DNA of 64,000 bases from Hypericum androsaemum (Eukaryota > Streptophyta > Magnoliopsida > Malpighiales > Hypericaceae): contig OZ023184.1 of the NCBI GenBank assembly GCA_963995505.1, positions 8,944,308 to 9,008,307 on the forward strand, given 5' to 3'. Shown piece after piece: positions 1 through 12,479 of this stretch. The translations under genes were made by a program, and so were the position numbers. The notes below the pieces were generated by a model, which made no database searches, was not told the origin of the DNA, and saw only the letters and a program-made list of their open reading frames with translations. Positions within the stretch are counted from its first letter, which is position 1, and each line of letters opens with the position of its first letter.

Positions 1-3000
1 CACCTATGGTGAACACGTAACCACTAGTAGATTTAGAGTCTTTGGTGTCCGATATCCAATTCGCATCACTGTATCCTTCCAATACAGCTGGATATCTCGT
101 ATAAAGTATGCCATGGTTCAAAGTATATTTTAGATACTTTAGAACCCTTTCCAGAGCTAGCCAGTGATCTGTTCCTGGATTGCTTATAAATCTACTAAGC
201 CTACTAACTGAATATGCAATATCAGGACGTGTACAATTTGTCAAGTACATCAGGCTCTCAATGATCCTTGCATATTTCAGTTGAGATACTACGTCCCCTC
301 TATTTTTAGCTAAGTGTAGACTCAGGTCTACCGGAGTCTTAGCCGGAGTTTTGTCAAACGCTTCGAATTTCTTGAGTACATTCTCAACATAGTGAGATTA
401 TGACAAGACAATTCCTTCAGTCATCCTAGAGATTTTGATCCCTAGTATGAAAACAGCTAGACCCGTATCTGTCATGTCAAAGTTGTTCTTTAACATGTTC
501 TTAGTTTTTACGATAAAATTATTACTGCTTCCCATAATTAGCATGTCGTCTACATACAGACATACAATCACGTAAGCATCATGTGTGCCTTTAATTTATA
601 CATATTTATCACACTCATTGATATTAAAGCTATTTGACATTATTGTTCTGTCAAATTTCTCATGCCATTGTTTGAGCGCCTGTTTCAGTCCGTACAATGA
701 CTTGACCAGTTTGAATATTTTATGCTCTTGTCCAGGGGCAAATAAACCCTTCAGGTTATTCCATATATATCTCCTCTTCCAGTTCTCCATTTAGGAAAGC
801 TATTTTTACATCCATCTGATGTATCTCGAGGTTATAGAGTGATGTAACGGATATGAGTACTCTAATAGATGTGATTCTTGTGACCGGCGAATACGTCAAA
901 CTAATCATATCCTTCCTTCTGTTTGAACCCTTTAGCTACCAACCGAGCTTTGTACTTGTCGATTGATCCATCAGCTTTGTATTTCCTTTTAAGGATCTAC
1001 TTACAACCCAAAGCTTTGCAACCTGGTGGGAGATCCACGATTTTCCACGTGTGATTTTGCATAATGGACTCTATCTCACTGTTGATAGCTTCTTTCCAGA
1101 GAGGAGCATCTGAACTAGACAATGCCTCTTAGATTATCTCAGGTTCATTTTCTAATACGTATGTCAGAAAATCTGGACCAAACGACTTGGCCGCTCTAGC
1201 CCTAGGTTCCTCAACAACTTGATGAGAACCTTTAGTAGCTTCATGAGCTCTTTTTTTAGAGCTTGGGTCTTTCCTCTCCTTGTTTGGAAAGATATTCTCA
1301 AAGAATGTTGCATTCCTTGATTTCATGACCATTCCCTCGTTGATTTTAGTATTTTCAGACTTGTGCACTAGAAATTGGAATTTTTTCTGAAATGGGCAAA
1401 AAATATACATATTTTTCCTAAATAGGCAAAAAGTTATACATATTCCCTAAATAGGTTAAAAGATTTTTTAATATAAAAAAAACTGAAGAAGTCGCCCTCT
1501 CACCTTGGCGCCTCGACTAGGGTGTCAGGAGATTCAAAAAAAATTTAATATAAGGGAGGTGTCCCAAGGCCTTGGCGCCTCCAAATAAAAAATAAAAAAA
1601 TGGCAGCTTATTCAAATTAAATAACGAACTTATTTTATTATTATTTTCTGGACATATATCAAATTTAATCGTTGCATCGTAAATTTATCCTAATAATAAA
1701 TGATCTGAATTTATCGATATATTATTAGTATATTGACAATGATTAAATTCATCGATAAATATTTATCTCTACTCGCATTAGTCTAAAATTATATATATCG
1801 ATCAATTTAATCATTGTATCGTAAATTTATCCCAGTACTAAATGATCAAACTCTGTAAATCATTGTATATTAGTATAATGACAACGTTTAAATCGTTGTA
1901 TCGTAAATTTGGTATCTATAAATTTACGTTGTATCGTAAATTCAGTAAATATTTTTGAAAGGTATCGATATAATTCAATATCGTTGTATCCTAAATTTAA
2001 TATACTAATATAATTTAATCATTGTCATTATACTAATGTATAATATATATCAATAAATTCAGATCATTTAGTATTGGGATAAATTTATGGATTTATATAA
2101 TTTTAGAATAATGCAAGTAGAGATAAATATTTATCAATGAATATAATCGTTGTCAATAAACTAATAATACATCGATAAATTCAGATCATTTATTATTGGG
2201 TAAATTTACGATACAACGATTAAATTTGATATATGTCCGAAAAAAATAAAATAAATTTATTATTTAATTGTGGCATAAGCCTGCCTTATATTAATTTTTT
2301 TTTGAATCTCCTGACATGTGCAGGAGTGAAAGTGGTTGTTCTACTCGTGGCGCCAAGGTGAGAGGGCGCCTTCTTCAGTTTTTTTATATTAAAAAATCTT
2401 TTAACCTATTTAGAGAATATGTATAATTTTTTTCCTATTTAGAAAAAATATGTATATTTTTTGCCCATTTCAGAAAAAAATCTCCTAGAAATTGGTATGC
2501 GCTACTGTTGTAGGCATATCCGATAAAGATGCAGTCAACGGTCTTGGGTCCTATTCTCACCCTTTTAGGTGGAGGTATTTCTACCTTAGCTAAGCACACC
2601 CAATCTTTAAAATAATCGTAGGAAGGCTTTCTCCCTTTCTATAGTTCATATGGAGTTTTGTCCCTTTTCTTGTGTGGCAATTTATTTAGAATGTGGTTAG
2701 CTCAGAGCACAGCTTCCCCCCACATGTTCTGGGGTAAGCCCGAGCTAATCAACATAGCATTCATCATCTCCTTGAGCGTTCGATTCTTACGTTCAGCTAT
2801 GCCATTTGATTGAGGTGAGTATGGTGCAGTCGTCTGATGAATAATGCCATTTTGTTGACAGAATTCCTCAAACGGAGTTACATATTCTCCCCCTCTATCA
2901 CTTCGAATCATTTTGATTCTACTGCTAAGTTGATTTTCAGTCTCATTCTTATAACTCTAGAAAGCTTCTAGAGCTTCGTCTTTTCCTTTCAAGAGATGTA

Positions 3001-3437
3001 CATAGCAGTACCTTGTGTAATCATCAATAAATGTGATGAAATATTTATTCCTACCTCTAGTTTGTACGTATTTTATATCGCAAATTTTGGTATGAATTAA
3101 CACTAAATGTGTAGTACTTCTTTCCACTGAATGGAAAGGTGCTTTGGCCATTTTTGTCTCAACACATACTTCACATTTATTATTTGGGTTAAACTCCAGT
3201 TTAGGCAATAAATTTAAACTTACAAATTTTCTTAGTGACCTTAAATTTACGTGTCTTAATCTATCATGCCATAAGTTAGAACACTCAGTCAAGTAAGAAG
3301 AATTAATAATTTTATTTTGGCCCTCAAAGGCACGTTGTACAGTTATTACATTCATCTTGAAGAATCTCCTATCTAGGTAACCCTTTCCTACAAATGTACC
3401 AGCTTTGGTTAATACAAATTTATCAGCCTCAAAAACT
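1..3437 (-). pseudogene. Pol remnant of copia A (RNase H, RT, integrase)
   Basis: Broken minus-strand polyprotein. Integrase core sequence with MIRSDRGGEYVTPF and TAPYSPQSNGIAERKNRTL lies at about 2700-2911. Upstream integrase with the zinc-binding region (LWHDRLRHVNL, CEVCVETKMAK) is at 2957-3437. RT fragments (LVKSLYGLKQALKQWHEKFD) are at 596-790. The first few hundred bases align with the RNase H/RT part of copia B near 5300-5700. The pieces lie in different frames with stops between them and are also broken by the MULE insertion at 1378-2485. The N-terminal side is cut by copia B at 3443. Confidence 0.85.
1378..2485. mobile_element. MULE-like non-autonomous foldback element
   Basis: The left end (GAATTTTTTCTGAAATGGGC) and the reverse complement of the right end (GGAGATTTTTTTCTGAAATG) match, and the match continues well past 200 bp into the element. 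It takes in a GC-rich block with CTCTCACCTTGGCGCC and then a repetitive AT-rich half. The two halves are thus largely inverted copies and the whole 1.1 kb can fold into one hairpin. It is flanked by an exact 9-bp duplication TAGAAATTG (1369-1377 and 2486-2494). The homologous copia B has that site once, near 6673, with one base different. A 9-bp duplication and long terminal inverted repeats fit the Mutator-like superfamily. No transposase ORF is present. Confidence 0.8.
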
Positions 3438-3442
3438 AGCCT

Positions 3443-4356
3443 TGTTGTTTGTCGGAGGTAGTGTGCTTGATTAGGATCTTGTAATCGAGACAAGAGTTAG
3501 ACTCTTTCTCCGTAAGATGAGATTACTCCGTATTTAGTGCTTAAGGGCTACGGCAATCATCCCCAACATACAACAACTTCATACTTCGAGATCGTAGCAC
3601 AACGACTCTCGAAGTCTCGGCGAACCTTTGGATACTCAAAACTTTCTGAGAGGGAGGGAGAGAAGAACAACTATTGCTAATGAATGCTTATGCAATGAGT
3701 TGTTGGGATGATTTGGAAGTGAGGGGGAGAGGCCTATTTATAGGCGCTAGATGGGAGGGAGGCAGGCACTCCGAAAGGGCACGAGGCACCTCTGAGGAGA
3801 TGCATCCATTCGGCCAGCGGGTAGATAGCCTCCTTCAGGCACCTTTTCGGACAGCCAGAGGCACCCCTTCGCCTACCAAATTTGGCCAACCTTCTCGTGA
3901 CCCTTTGGTGTTCGTAGGCACCCCTTCGGTGGGTTCTCTGGACAGGCCATCCCTTCCACACCTCTTTGCGTCTGAGTATTCTGGAGTCTTCCAAAATCAG
4001 CCAAAATTTTTTGCTCCTCGTGATGATCCATCGTGCGAAGTGTCAAGTGCACCACAAGGCGCCCATTGCGATATGCGTCCAATGCAACTTGCGCACATAC
4101 ACGTGCACGTATACAAGTGCGAGCATGTGCTCGTGCTCATGCTCGAATGGTGCTACGAACCATCCTCGCAGCAGTCTGAGTTGGCTTTCCAGGTGGTCAA
4201 CTTATTTCCTAGCTAATAAGGAATATCTCCTTATAAACTAGGAATTTTTTCTTGTTGTTTCCAATGTGGTAATGCACTTTCCATTTTCACTTTTGGGCCT
4301 ACCACTTGGGCTTTCCACTTTGGGCCAAATGCATTAATTTTGTATTTATTCCAACA
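3443..4356 (-). repeat. 3' LTR of copia B
   Basis: 914-bp direct repeat of 8803-9675. It carries the palindromic TATA region CCTATTTATAGG and the terminal TTCCAACA. It is longer than the 5' LTR by small indels, for example around 3905-3935, where the 5' copy lacks about 20 bp. A G-rich polypurine tract adjoins it at 4359-4365 (CCCCCAT on plus, ATGGGGG on minus), which fixes this as the 3' LTR. Confidence 0.88.
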
Positions 4357-4358
4357 AT

Positions 4359-4365
4359 CCCCCAT
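4359..4365 (-). other. Polypurine tract of copia B
   Basis: Minus strand ATGGGGG two bases from the LTR boundary (CCAACA ending at 4356). This is the usual plus-strand priming site of an LTR element and sets its orientation as minus. Confidence 0.7.
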
Positions 4366-5009
4366 ATGAATGATGATTAATGCATGCTGACATTTTTAAG
4401 AAAAGTTCTGATGAAATATCATTGCATCGAGATAGGTAGCTTACGGGTTTGAACCTTCTCTAATAAAATATTATCGGATTTACTTGCTGCTCATGAACGC
4501 AATGTCTTGAACTGGTCAGCTTTTTTATGTAAACCAAGATAATAACATTTATATAATGATATTTCTAATATCATTGGTTCTCACGTTGTGTCCGTTTCGG
4601 CCATGGACCTTATCTTGGATTCATAAGTGTTTGTTCTATTTGAAGCGGCCTCACTTCACACTTATATAGGTGATCTCCTATCAAGAGTATCCTTCCATAC
4701 TCTACCTTTATCTGGTATATGAATCATTAAAAGTGTAGACGCTTAACCTTACCACACCTCTGCAGATTAGTACTTGGGCAGCTTCTGAGAATGGGATGGA
4801 TTCAAAGTGATCATCTTAACCATCCATAACTTAGTTATCTCATTGAACCAAGTTTGTGGGATCTCCACTCATCATGGTTGAGTTATCACTATAAATATTT
4901 TTAATGTGTGAGTTTTAACCCCATTCCCCTTACTGCGTTATACATTTGATCTATGTTGATTCCTTTCGTCAAAGGATCAGCTATGTTGTCCTTGGACTTC
5001 ACATAATCA

Positions 5010-8000
5010 ATGGTAATTATACCACCAGAGATCAACTGTCTTACGGTGTTATGTCTCTTACGCATGTGTCAAGACTTACCATTATACACAGTACTTTGTG
5101 CTCGCCCGATTGCTGATATGCTATCACAATGTATCAATATAGGAGGCACATGCTTGTTCCAACAAGGAATATCTTCTAGGAAGATTCTGAACCATTCGGC
5201 TTCTTCTCCAATTTTGTCTAGTTCTATAAACTCTGACTCCATGGTGGATCGAGCTATGCACGTTTGTTTAGAGAATTTCCAGGACACAGCTCCGCTACCT
5301 ATGGTGAACATGTAACCACTAGTAGATTTGGAGTCTTTAGTATCCGATATCTAATTTGCATCACTGTATCATTTCAATATAGCTGGATATCTTGTATATA
5401 GTATGCCATAGTTCAAAGTATATTTTAGATACTTTAGAACCCTTTCCAGAGCTAGCCAGTGATTCGTTCCTGGATTACTTGTGAATCTACTAAGCTTGCT
5501 AACTGAATAAGCAATATCAGGGCGTGTACAACTTGTTAAGTTCATCAGGCTCCCAAAGATCCATGCATATTTCCGTTAAGATACTGGGTCTCCTCTATTT
5601 TTAGCTAAGTATAGACTCAAGTCTACCAGAGTCTTAGCTGGAGGTTTGTCAAAAGCTTCAAATTTCTTGAGTACATTCTCAACATAGTGAGATTATGACA
5701 AGACAATTCCTTCAGTCGTCTTAGAGATTTTAATCCCTAGTATAATGTCAACTAGACCCATATCTTTCATGTCAAAGTTGTTATTTAACATATTCTTAGT
5801 TTTCACAATAAGATCATTACTGCTTCCCATGATTAGCATATCATCTATATACAGACATACAATCACATATGCATCAGATGTACCTTTAATGTATACACAT
5901 TTATCACACTCATTGATCTTAAAGCCATTTGACATCATTGTTCTGTCAAATTTCACATGCCATTATTTCAGCGCCTGTTTCAGCCCGTACAGTGACTTGA
6001 CCAGCTTGCATACTTTATATTCTTGTCCGGGGGCAAAAAAACCCTTCAGGTTGTTCTATATATATCTCCTCTTCCAGTTCTCCATTTAGGAAAGCTATTT
6101 TTACATCCATCTAATGTATTTCGAGGTTATAGAGTACTGCAATAGTTATGAGCACTCTAATAGATGTGATTCTTGTGCCTGGCAAATACGGGTCAAAGAA
6201 ATCATATCATTCCTTCTATTTAAATCCATTAGCTACCAACCGAGCTTTGTACTTATCGATTGATCCATCAGCTTTGTATTTTTTTTTAAGGATCCACTTG
6301 CAACCTAAAGGTTTGTAACCTGGTAGGAGATCTACGATTTCCCACGTGTGAATTTACGTGATGGACTCTATCTCACTGTTGATAGCTTCTTTCCAGAGAG
6401 GAGCATCTAGACTTGATAACGCCTCTTGGATTGTCCGAGGTTCATTTTTTAACACGTATGTCAGAAAATCTGTACCAAACGACTTGGCCGTTCTGGCCCT
6501 TTTGCTACGTCTAGGTTCCTCAACTTGATGAGAATCTTGAGTAGCTTCATGAGCTCTTTTGTTAGAGCTTGGGTCTTTCCTCTCCTTGTTTGGAAAGATA
6601 TTCTCAAAGAATGTTACATTTCTTGATTCCATGACCATTCCCTCATTGATTTCAGGGTTTTCAGACTTGTATACTAGAAATCGGTATACGCTACTATTGT
6701 AGGCATATCTGATAAAAATACAGTCAATGGTCTTGGGTCCTATTCTCACCCTTTTAGGTGGAGGTATTTCTACCTTAGCTAGGCACCCCCACACTTTAAG
6801 GTAACCGTAGGAAGGCTTTCTCCCTTTCCATAATTCATATAGGATTTTGTCCCTTTTCTTGTGTAGCAGTTTGTTTAGAATGTGATTAGCTGAGAGTACA
6901 GCTTCCCCCCACATATTTAAGGGTAAGCTCAAGCTAATCAACATAGCATTCATCATCTCCTTGAGAGTTAGATTCTTACGTTCAGCTATGCCGTTTGATT
7001 GAGGTGTGTATGGTGCAGTCGTCTGATGAATAATGCCATTTTGTTGGCAGAATTTCTCAAACAGAACTACATATTCTCCCCCTCTATCACTTCGAATCAT
7101 CTTGATTTTAGTGCTAAGTTAATTTTTAACCTCATTCTTATAACTCTTGAAAGCTTCTAGAGCTTCGTATTTTCCTTTCAAGAGATGTACATAGCAGTAC
7201 CTAGTACAATCATAAATAAATGTGATGAAATACTTTTTCCCACCTCTAGTTTGCACGTGTTTCATATTGCAGATGTCGGTATGAATTAACTCTAAAGGTG
7301 TAGTACTTCTTTCCACTGAATGAAAATGTACTTCGGTCATTTTTTCCTCTACACATACTTCACATTTATTGTTTGGGTCAAACTCTATTTTAGGCAATAA
7401 ATTTAAACTTACTAACTTTCTTAGTAAGCTCAAATTGACGTGTCCTAATCTATCATGCCATAAGTAAGAACACTCAGCCAAGTAAAAAGAATTAATAATT
7501 TTATTAGGGCCCTTAAAGGCGCGTTTGACAGTTATTACATTCATCTTGAAGAGCCCCCTCTCGAGGTAACTCTTTCCTACAAAGGTACCAGCCTTAGATA
7601 ATACAAATCTATGAGCCTCAAAAACTAGCTTCAACCTGGCTTTTCTTAATATGGAGCCGAATACTAGTTTCTTGCTAATGTTTAGGACATGCAGTACATC
7701 TTTGAGGGTCAGCTCTTTTCCGGAGGTCAGCTTCAGCACCACCTTGCCTAGTCCAACTACAAGAGAAGTTGCAGAGTTACCCATAAACAACTTTCGTCCG
7801 TTGATCGGGGTATAGGTTGAGAACATCTCCTTGTCTGAGCAGATGTGTTGGGTTGCCCCTGTGTCAATAAACCACTCTCTTGTGTTATCCACCAGATTGG
7901 CTTCAAACACTACGGTGGATAAGTCTAGCTCAGATAGGTCTTCAGCCAGATTAGCATTCTCACGATTGTCCCTCTTTGGTAGGCGATATTCTTTTGCCAT

Positions 8001-8773
8001 GTGACTAGGCTTGTCGCAGTTGTAGCAATTGCCCTTGATCTTCTTAGCCTTCTTTGGCTCTTGCTTCTCCTGCTTATTTCTGGGCTTCTTCCTCTTCTTG
8101 CCGGTACCTCTTTCAACGAGGTGTACCTTAGCCTCGGAGTTGGTCCTGCTGGTCTTGACTTCAGACTTTCGGTTGTCTTTCTCTCAGTCTCACGATCAGG
8201 TCTTCCAGCCACATGTCCTTCCTCTTATGCTTGAGATAGTTTTTGAAATCCTTCCACAAGGGGTAGCTTCTCAATTAGTGCAGTAACTTGGAAGGACTCA
8301 TTAAGTTGCATGCCTTCGGTGTGAATTTCATGTAGAATCAGCTGCAGCTCTTGAACTTGGTCAATGATATTCTTGGAATCTACCATCTGGAAGTCGAGGA
8401 ATCTCTCTACTATAAATTTCTTCATCCCCGCATCCTCAGTCTTGTACTTCTTCTCCAGTGAATCCGACAATTCTTTCGCAGTCTTGGCACCTGCATAGAC
8501 ATTATAAAAGGTATCGTCTAATCCATTCAGGATATAGTTACGGCACAAGAAGTCGCTGTGACTCCATGCATCCATGGCATTGATCTTCTGTTGATCAGCC
8601 TCATTTTCTGCCACCTTCGAAGCCTCTTCCTTCAAGAATCAGACCAGGTTGAGCGTCGTTAAGTAGAACAGCATCTTCTGTTGCTACTTCTTGAACTCGG
8701 TGCCATTGAACTTAGCCGGACTTTCGGCGTGGACAGTTCCTGGGACCGTCGATGCAGAGCTTGATGATGCCAT
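5010..8773 (-). pseudogene. Gag-pol remnant of copia B
   Basis: Minus-strand copia polyprotein in pieces. Gag starts at an ATG at 8773 with an early in-frame stop where the family has tryptophan, then a gag core at 8225-8635. A zinc-knuckle region is near 7990-8040. Protease with DTGATQHICSD is at about 7850-7870. Integrase HHCC and core are at 6354-7850 (MIRSDRGGEYV, ERKNLTLKEMMNAM). RT with the catalytic YIDDM is at 5693-5956, and RNase H ([12 protein letters not shown]) at 5069-5311. Order is gag-PR-INT-RT-RH, diagnostic of Ty1/copia. At least four frame breaks are visible. The last zinc-knuckle ligand is Tyr (HMAKEY) where Cys is expected. Confidence 0.88.
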
Positions 8774-8802
8774 CTTCAAGTACACATATCTCATCTTACG
8801 AT

Positions 8803-9675
8803 TGTTGTTTGTTGGAAGTGGTGTACTTGATTAGGATCTTGTAAGTCGAGACAAGAGTTATACTCCGTAAGATGAAATTGCCCCTTATTTAGTGCTTACG
8901 GACTACGGCAATTATCCCCAAGATACAACAATTTTGCACTTCGAGATTGTAGTACAATGACTTTCGAAGCCTCGGCGAACCTTTGGATACTCAAAACTTT
9001 CTGAGAGGGAGGGAGAGAAGAACAACTATTGCTAATGAATGCGTATGCAATGAGTTGTTGGGATGATTTAGAAGTGACGAAGAGAGGCCTATTTATAGGC
9101 GCTGGATGGGAGGGAGGCAAGCACTTCGAAAGGGCATGAGGTACTTCTTAAGAGATGCATCCATTCGGCTAGCAGGCAGACAGCCTCCTTCAAGCACCTT
9201 TTCGGGCAGCCAGAGGCACCCCTTCGCCTATCAGATTTGGCCAACCTGCTCATGACCCTTTGGTGTTCGTCGGTTCTCTGGACAGGCCATCCCTTCCGCA
9301 CCTCTTCACGTCTGAGTATTCTGGACTCTTCTGGAATCAGCCAAATTTTTTTGCTCCTCAGCTCCTCGCGATAATGCATATGTGCGAAGTACCAAGTGCG
9401 CCATAAAGCACCCATTGCGACCTGCGTCCAATACACCATGTGTACACACAAGTGCTCGTGCTCGTGCTCGTGCTATGCACCATTCTTGCACCAGTCCGAG
9501 TTGGATTTCTAGGTGGTTAACTTATTTCCTAGCTAATAAGGAACATCTCCTTATAAACTAGGAAATTTTTCTTGTTGTTTCCAATGTGGTAATGCACTTT
9601 CCATTTTTACTTTTGGGCCTACCACTTGGGCTTTCACTTTGGGCCAAATGCATCAATTTTGCATTTATTCCAACA
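8803..9675 (-). repeat. 5' LTR of copia B
   Basis: 873-bp direct repeat of 3443-4356, starting TGTTGTTTGTTGG and ending TTCCAACA on plus. It is followed by the duplicated target AGCTT. It contains the element promoter (TATA region at 9089-9098). I could not identify a standard tRNA-iMet primer site beside it. Confidence 0.88.
9089..9098 (-). promoter_or_regulatory. Retrotransposon TATA box
   Basis: Minus strand TATAAATAGG inside the 5' LTR of copia B. The same box is conserved in the 3' LTR (about 3733-3742) and in the copia A LTR (about 11050-11059), which supports function as the LTR promoter. Confidence 0.55.
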
Positions 9676-9680
9676 AGCTT

Positions 9681-10734
9681 CAATCTGGCTTTGCTTAACA
9701 GGGAGCCGGATACTAGATTCTTGCGAATGTCTGGGACATGCAGCGTCCTTGAGGGTCAGGTCTTTTTCGGAGGTCAGCTTCAGCACCACCTTGCCTAGTC
9801 CGACTACGGGGGAAGTTGTAGAGTTACCTATAAATAACTTTCGTCTATTGATCGGGTATAGGTCGAGAACATCTCCTTGTCTCAGTAGATGTGTCAAATT
9901 ATCCCTGTATCAATGAACCACTCTCTTGGGTTATCCACCAGATTGGCTTCAAATACCACGGCGGATAAGTCTAGCTCAGACAGGTCTTCGGCCGGATTAG
10001 CCTTCTCATGATCGTCCCTCTTTGGCAGGCGATAATCTTTTGCCATGTGATCGGGCTTGTTGCAGTTGTAGCAATTGCCCTTGATCTTCTTAGCCTTCTT
10101 TTGCTTTGGCTCTTGCTTCTCCTGCATGTTTTTGGGCTTCATCCTCTTCTTGCCGGTACCTCCTTCAGAGAGGTGTACCTTAGCCTCGGAGTTGGTCCTG
10201 CTAGTCTTGGCTTTGAACTTTCGGTTGTCTTCCTCGATCCTCAGTCTCACGATCAGGTCTTCCAGTCCCATGTCCTTCCTCTTATGCTTGAGGTAGTTCT
10301 TGAAATCCTTCCACAAAGGGGTAGTTTCTCAATTAGTGCAGCCACTTGGAAGGACTCACTGAGTTGCATGCCTTCGGCGTGAATCTCATGCATCCTCCGT
10401 CTTATACTTCTTCTTTCCAGAGAATTTCACAATTCTTTCGCAGTCTTGGCACCTGCATAGATATTGTAAAGAGTATTGTTTAATCCATTCAGGATATAGT
10501 TACGACACAGGAAGTCAATGTGACTCCATGCATCTAGGGCGTTGATCTTCTGTTGATCAGCCTCATTTTCTACCACCTTTGAAGCCTCTTCCTTTAAGAA
10601 TTGGACCAGGTTGAGTGTCGTCAGGTAGAACAGCAACTTTTATTGCCACCTCTTAAACTCGGTGCCATTGAACTTGGCCGGCCTTTCGGCATGGACAGTT
10701 CTTAGGACCGGTGGTGCAGAGCTTGATGATGCCA
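9681..10734 (-). pseudogene. Gag-protease remnant of copia A
   Basis: Minus-strand ATG at 10734 opens a gag (MASSSSAP..., FNGTEFKRW then a stop). Gag core follows at 10427-10636 and 9894-10316. The zinc knuckle CYNCNKPDHMAKDY has Tyr at the fourth ligand. The protease start EWFIDTG is cut by a frameshift near 9900. Relative to copia B about 100 bp of gag is missing near 10390. The segment ends at 9681, the copia B insertion point, and continues at 3437. Confidence 0.85.
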
Positions 10735-10764
10735 TCTTCAAGTACACAAATCACATCTTACGAT

Positions 10765-11578
10765 TGTTGTGTGTCAGAGGTGGTGTACTTGATTAGGATC
10801 TTGTAAAGTTGAGGCAAGAGTTTGACACTTTCTCCGTAAGACGAGATTGCCCTATATTCAGTGCTTACGGGCTACGGCAATCATCCCTAAGATACAATGA
10901 CTAGTTACTTCTAAGATCATAGTACAACGATTCTCGAAGCTTCGGCAAACTGCTGGATACTCAGAACTTTTTTGAGAGAGAATGACTATTGCTAATGAAT
11001 GCTTATGCAATGAGTGTGCGGGGCGAGTTTGGAAGTGAGGGAGAGAGGCATATTTATAGGCGCTAGATGGGAGGGAGGCAGGCACTCTGAAGGGGCACGA
11101 GGCACTTTCGAGGAGATGCATCTGTTCTGCCAGCAGGCAGACTACCTCCTTCAGGCACCTTTTTGGCCAGCCAGAGACACCCCTTCGCCTACCAGATTCG
11201 GCCAGCCTAATCGTGACCCTTTGGTGCTCGCAGGCACCCCTTTGGTGGGTTCTCTGGATAGGCCATCCCTTCGCACCTCTCAGCTCCTCGCGATGATGCG
11301 TACGTGCCAAGTGCGTTACAAAGTGTCCATTGCGACATGCGTACATGCACGTGCGCGTGCTCGTGCTTGGATTGTGCCATCTTTGTAGCATGTCCGAGTT
11401 GCCTTTCCAGGTGGTCAATTTATTTCCTAGCTAACAAGGAGTATCTCCTTATAAACAAAGTAAACTTTGTTACATTTTTCAATGTGGTAATGCCCTTTTC
11501 CATTCCCGTTCTGGGCCTCCCTCTTGGGCCTTCCACCATTGGACATTTTGCATTGAACTTTATCATTCAATTCTAACA
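10765..11578 (-). repeat. 5' LTR of copia A
   Basis: 814-bp LTR homologous to both copia B LTRs, beginning TGTTGTGTGTCAGAGG and ending ATTCTAACA on plus. It is clearly more diverged from the B LTRs than they are from each other, fitting A as an older, separate insertion of the same family. It keeps the TATTTATAGG promoter block. Confidence 0.85.
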
Positions 11579-12479
11579 GAAAATACCTGAATAGATCTCC
11601 AAATCTGCATTATTTTATTTAAAAAAATAAATCGCCAATTAATTGCTTGCAATAATAATGAGATGCTAAAAAATGTGAACGATAATTTGTTCATTAAAAT
11701 AAGTTAATATTGAAGAAAAATTGAAGATGGAATTGACTAGATTGAAATATTGATATTAAATTTAGTAATTAAAATAATATATTAATTTAATATTATCTTA
11801 AAATTCGGGTAAGATTCGAACATAATCTTATAGATTCATATTCATCTTCTTATTAATAGATTAGTAGACTTCATGATAAATGTCTAATTACCATCACTAT
11901 CTGCTTCTAATTTAAGGTCAGCAGGCTCCCTATTTTGGTGGCGTGTCACGTCTGGTCTTTTGCAAGATGATGAGATCTTGCTGTTTTGGTTGCGGAGTAA
12001 ACTCTTTTATTTTTGAGAAAACAATGTTTACGAAGGTGCCTAAACTTTTATTATTGATACAGAAGATAATATTACTTCACAAAACCCAGGTAAAAAAATC
12101 GTGATTTGCGATTTCATTAGCACATACATTAATTTCACAATAAACTACAATAGGAATGCGTAAATCTGACTTTGTAGTTGATGATTAGGCTCAAAATTGC
12201 TTAACCTTGTGGTATAAATTGAAGTCCTAAGAGACATTTTATGAAGGAAGGAATTTACGGAACTATGCACAAACAAATTTAAAACTCTCTCGTGAAACAG
12301 AGGCTACCGTCCTATATAATATTACAAATTAGATGTAAAATTTAGTAACTTTATTTGGACACCACTACCACATGATTTTAAAATATTTAACCAAGTAACA
12401 TAATTTATCAAATTGAAACTCTACTACTTTAGTAAATTTTTTAGACAGAAATAATAAACCAAGAACGAGGTTGTGAACA
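11579..12479. other. AT-rich spacer between copia A and copia C
   Basis: About 900 bp of AT-rich sequence with no coding potential, tandem repeat or recognisable element. It probably represents old host or decayed transposon DNA. Confidence 0.5.

Larger units (their letters stand above)
3443..9675 (-). mobile_element. Copia element B, full-length, nested in copia A
   Basis: Ty1/copia element on the minus strand with two LTRs (3443-4356 and 8803-9675) and a 4.4-kb internal region carrying gag, protease, integrase, RT and RNase H in the normal copia order. LTRs begin TGTTGT and end TTCCAACA on the plus strand. Flanks are AGCCT (3438-3442) and AGCTT (9676-9680), a 5-bp target duplication with one later mutation. 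The target is the protease/integrase part of related copia A. Frameshifts and stops make it defective in coding. Confidence 0.88.
1..11578 (-). mobile_element. Copia element A, outer element, cut by the window edge
   Basis: A Ty1/copia LTR retrotransposon read on the minus strand. Its 5' LTR lies at 10765-11578, gag/protease remnants at 9681-10734, and integrase, RT and RNase H remnants at 1-3437; the 3' LTR is beyond position 1. Continuity is shown by sequence: 3431-3437 joins to 9681 exactly where the uninterrupted homologue (copia B, near 7620-7630) runs through. Two elements are nested in it: a MULE-like foldback (1378-2485) and copia B (3443-9675). All reading frames carry stops and frameshifts, so it cannot code for itself. 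I do not assign it to a named copia lineage. Confidence 0.85.

Noticed and set aside
3674..4216. 180-codon plus-strand open frame
   Set aside because: Lies inside the copia B 3' LTR, antisense to the element; truncated versions appear in the other LTRs.
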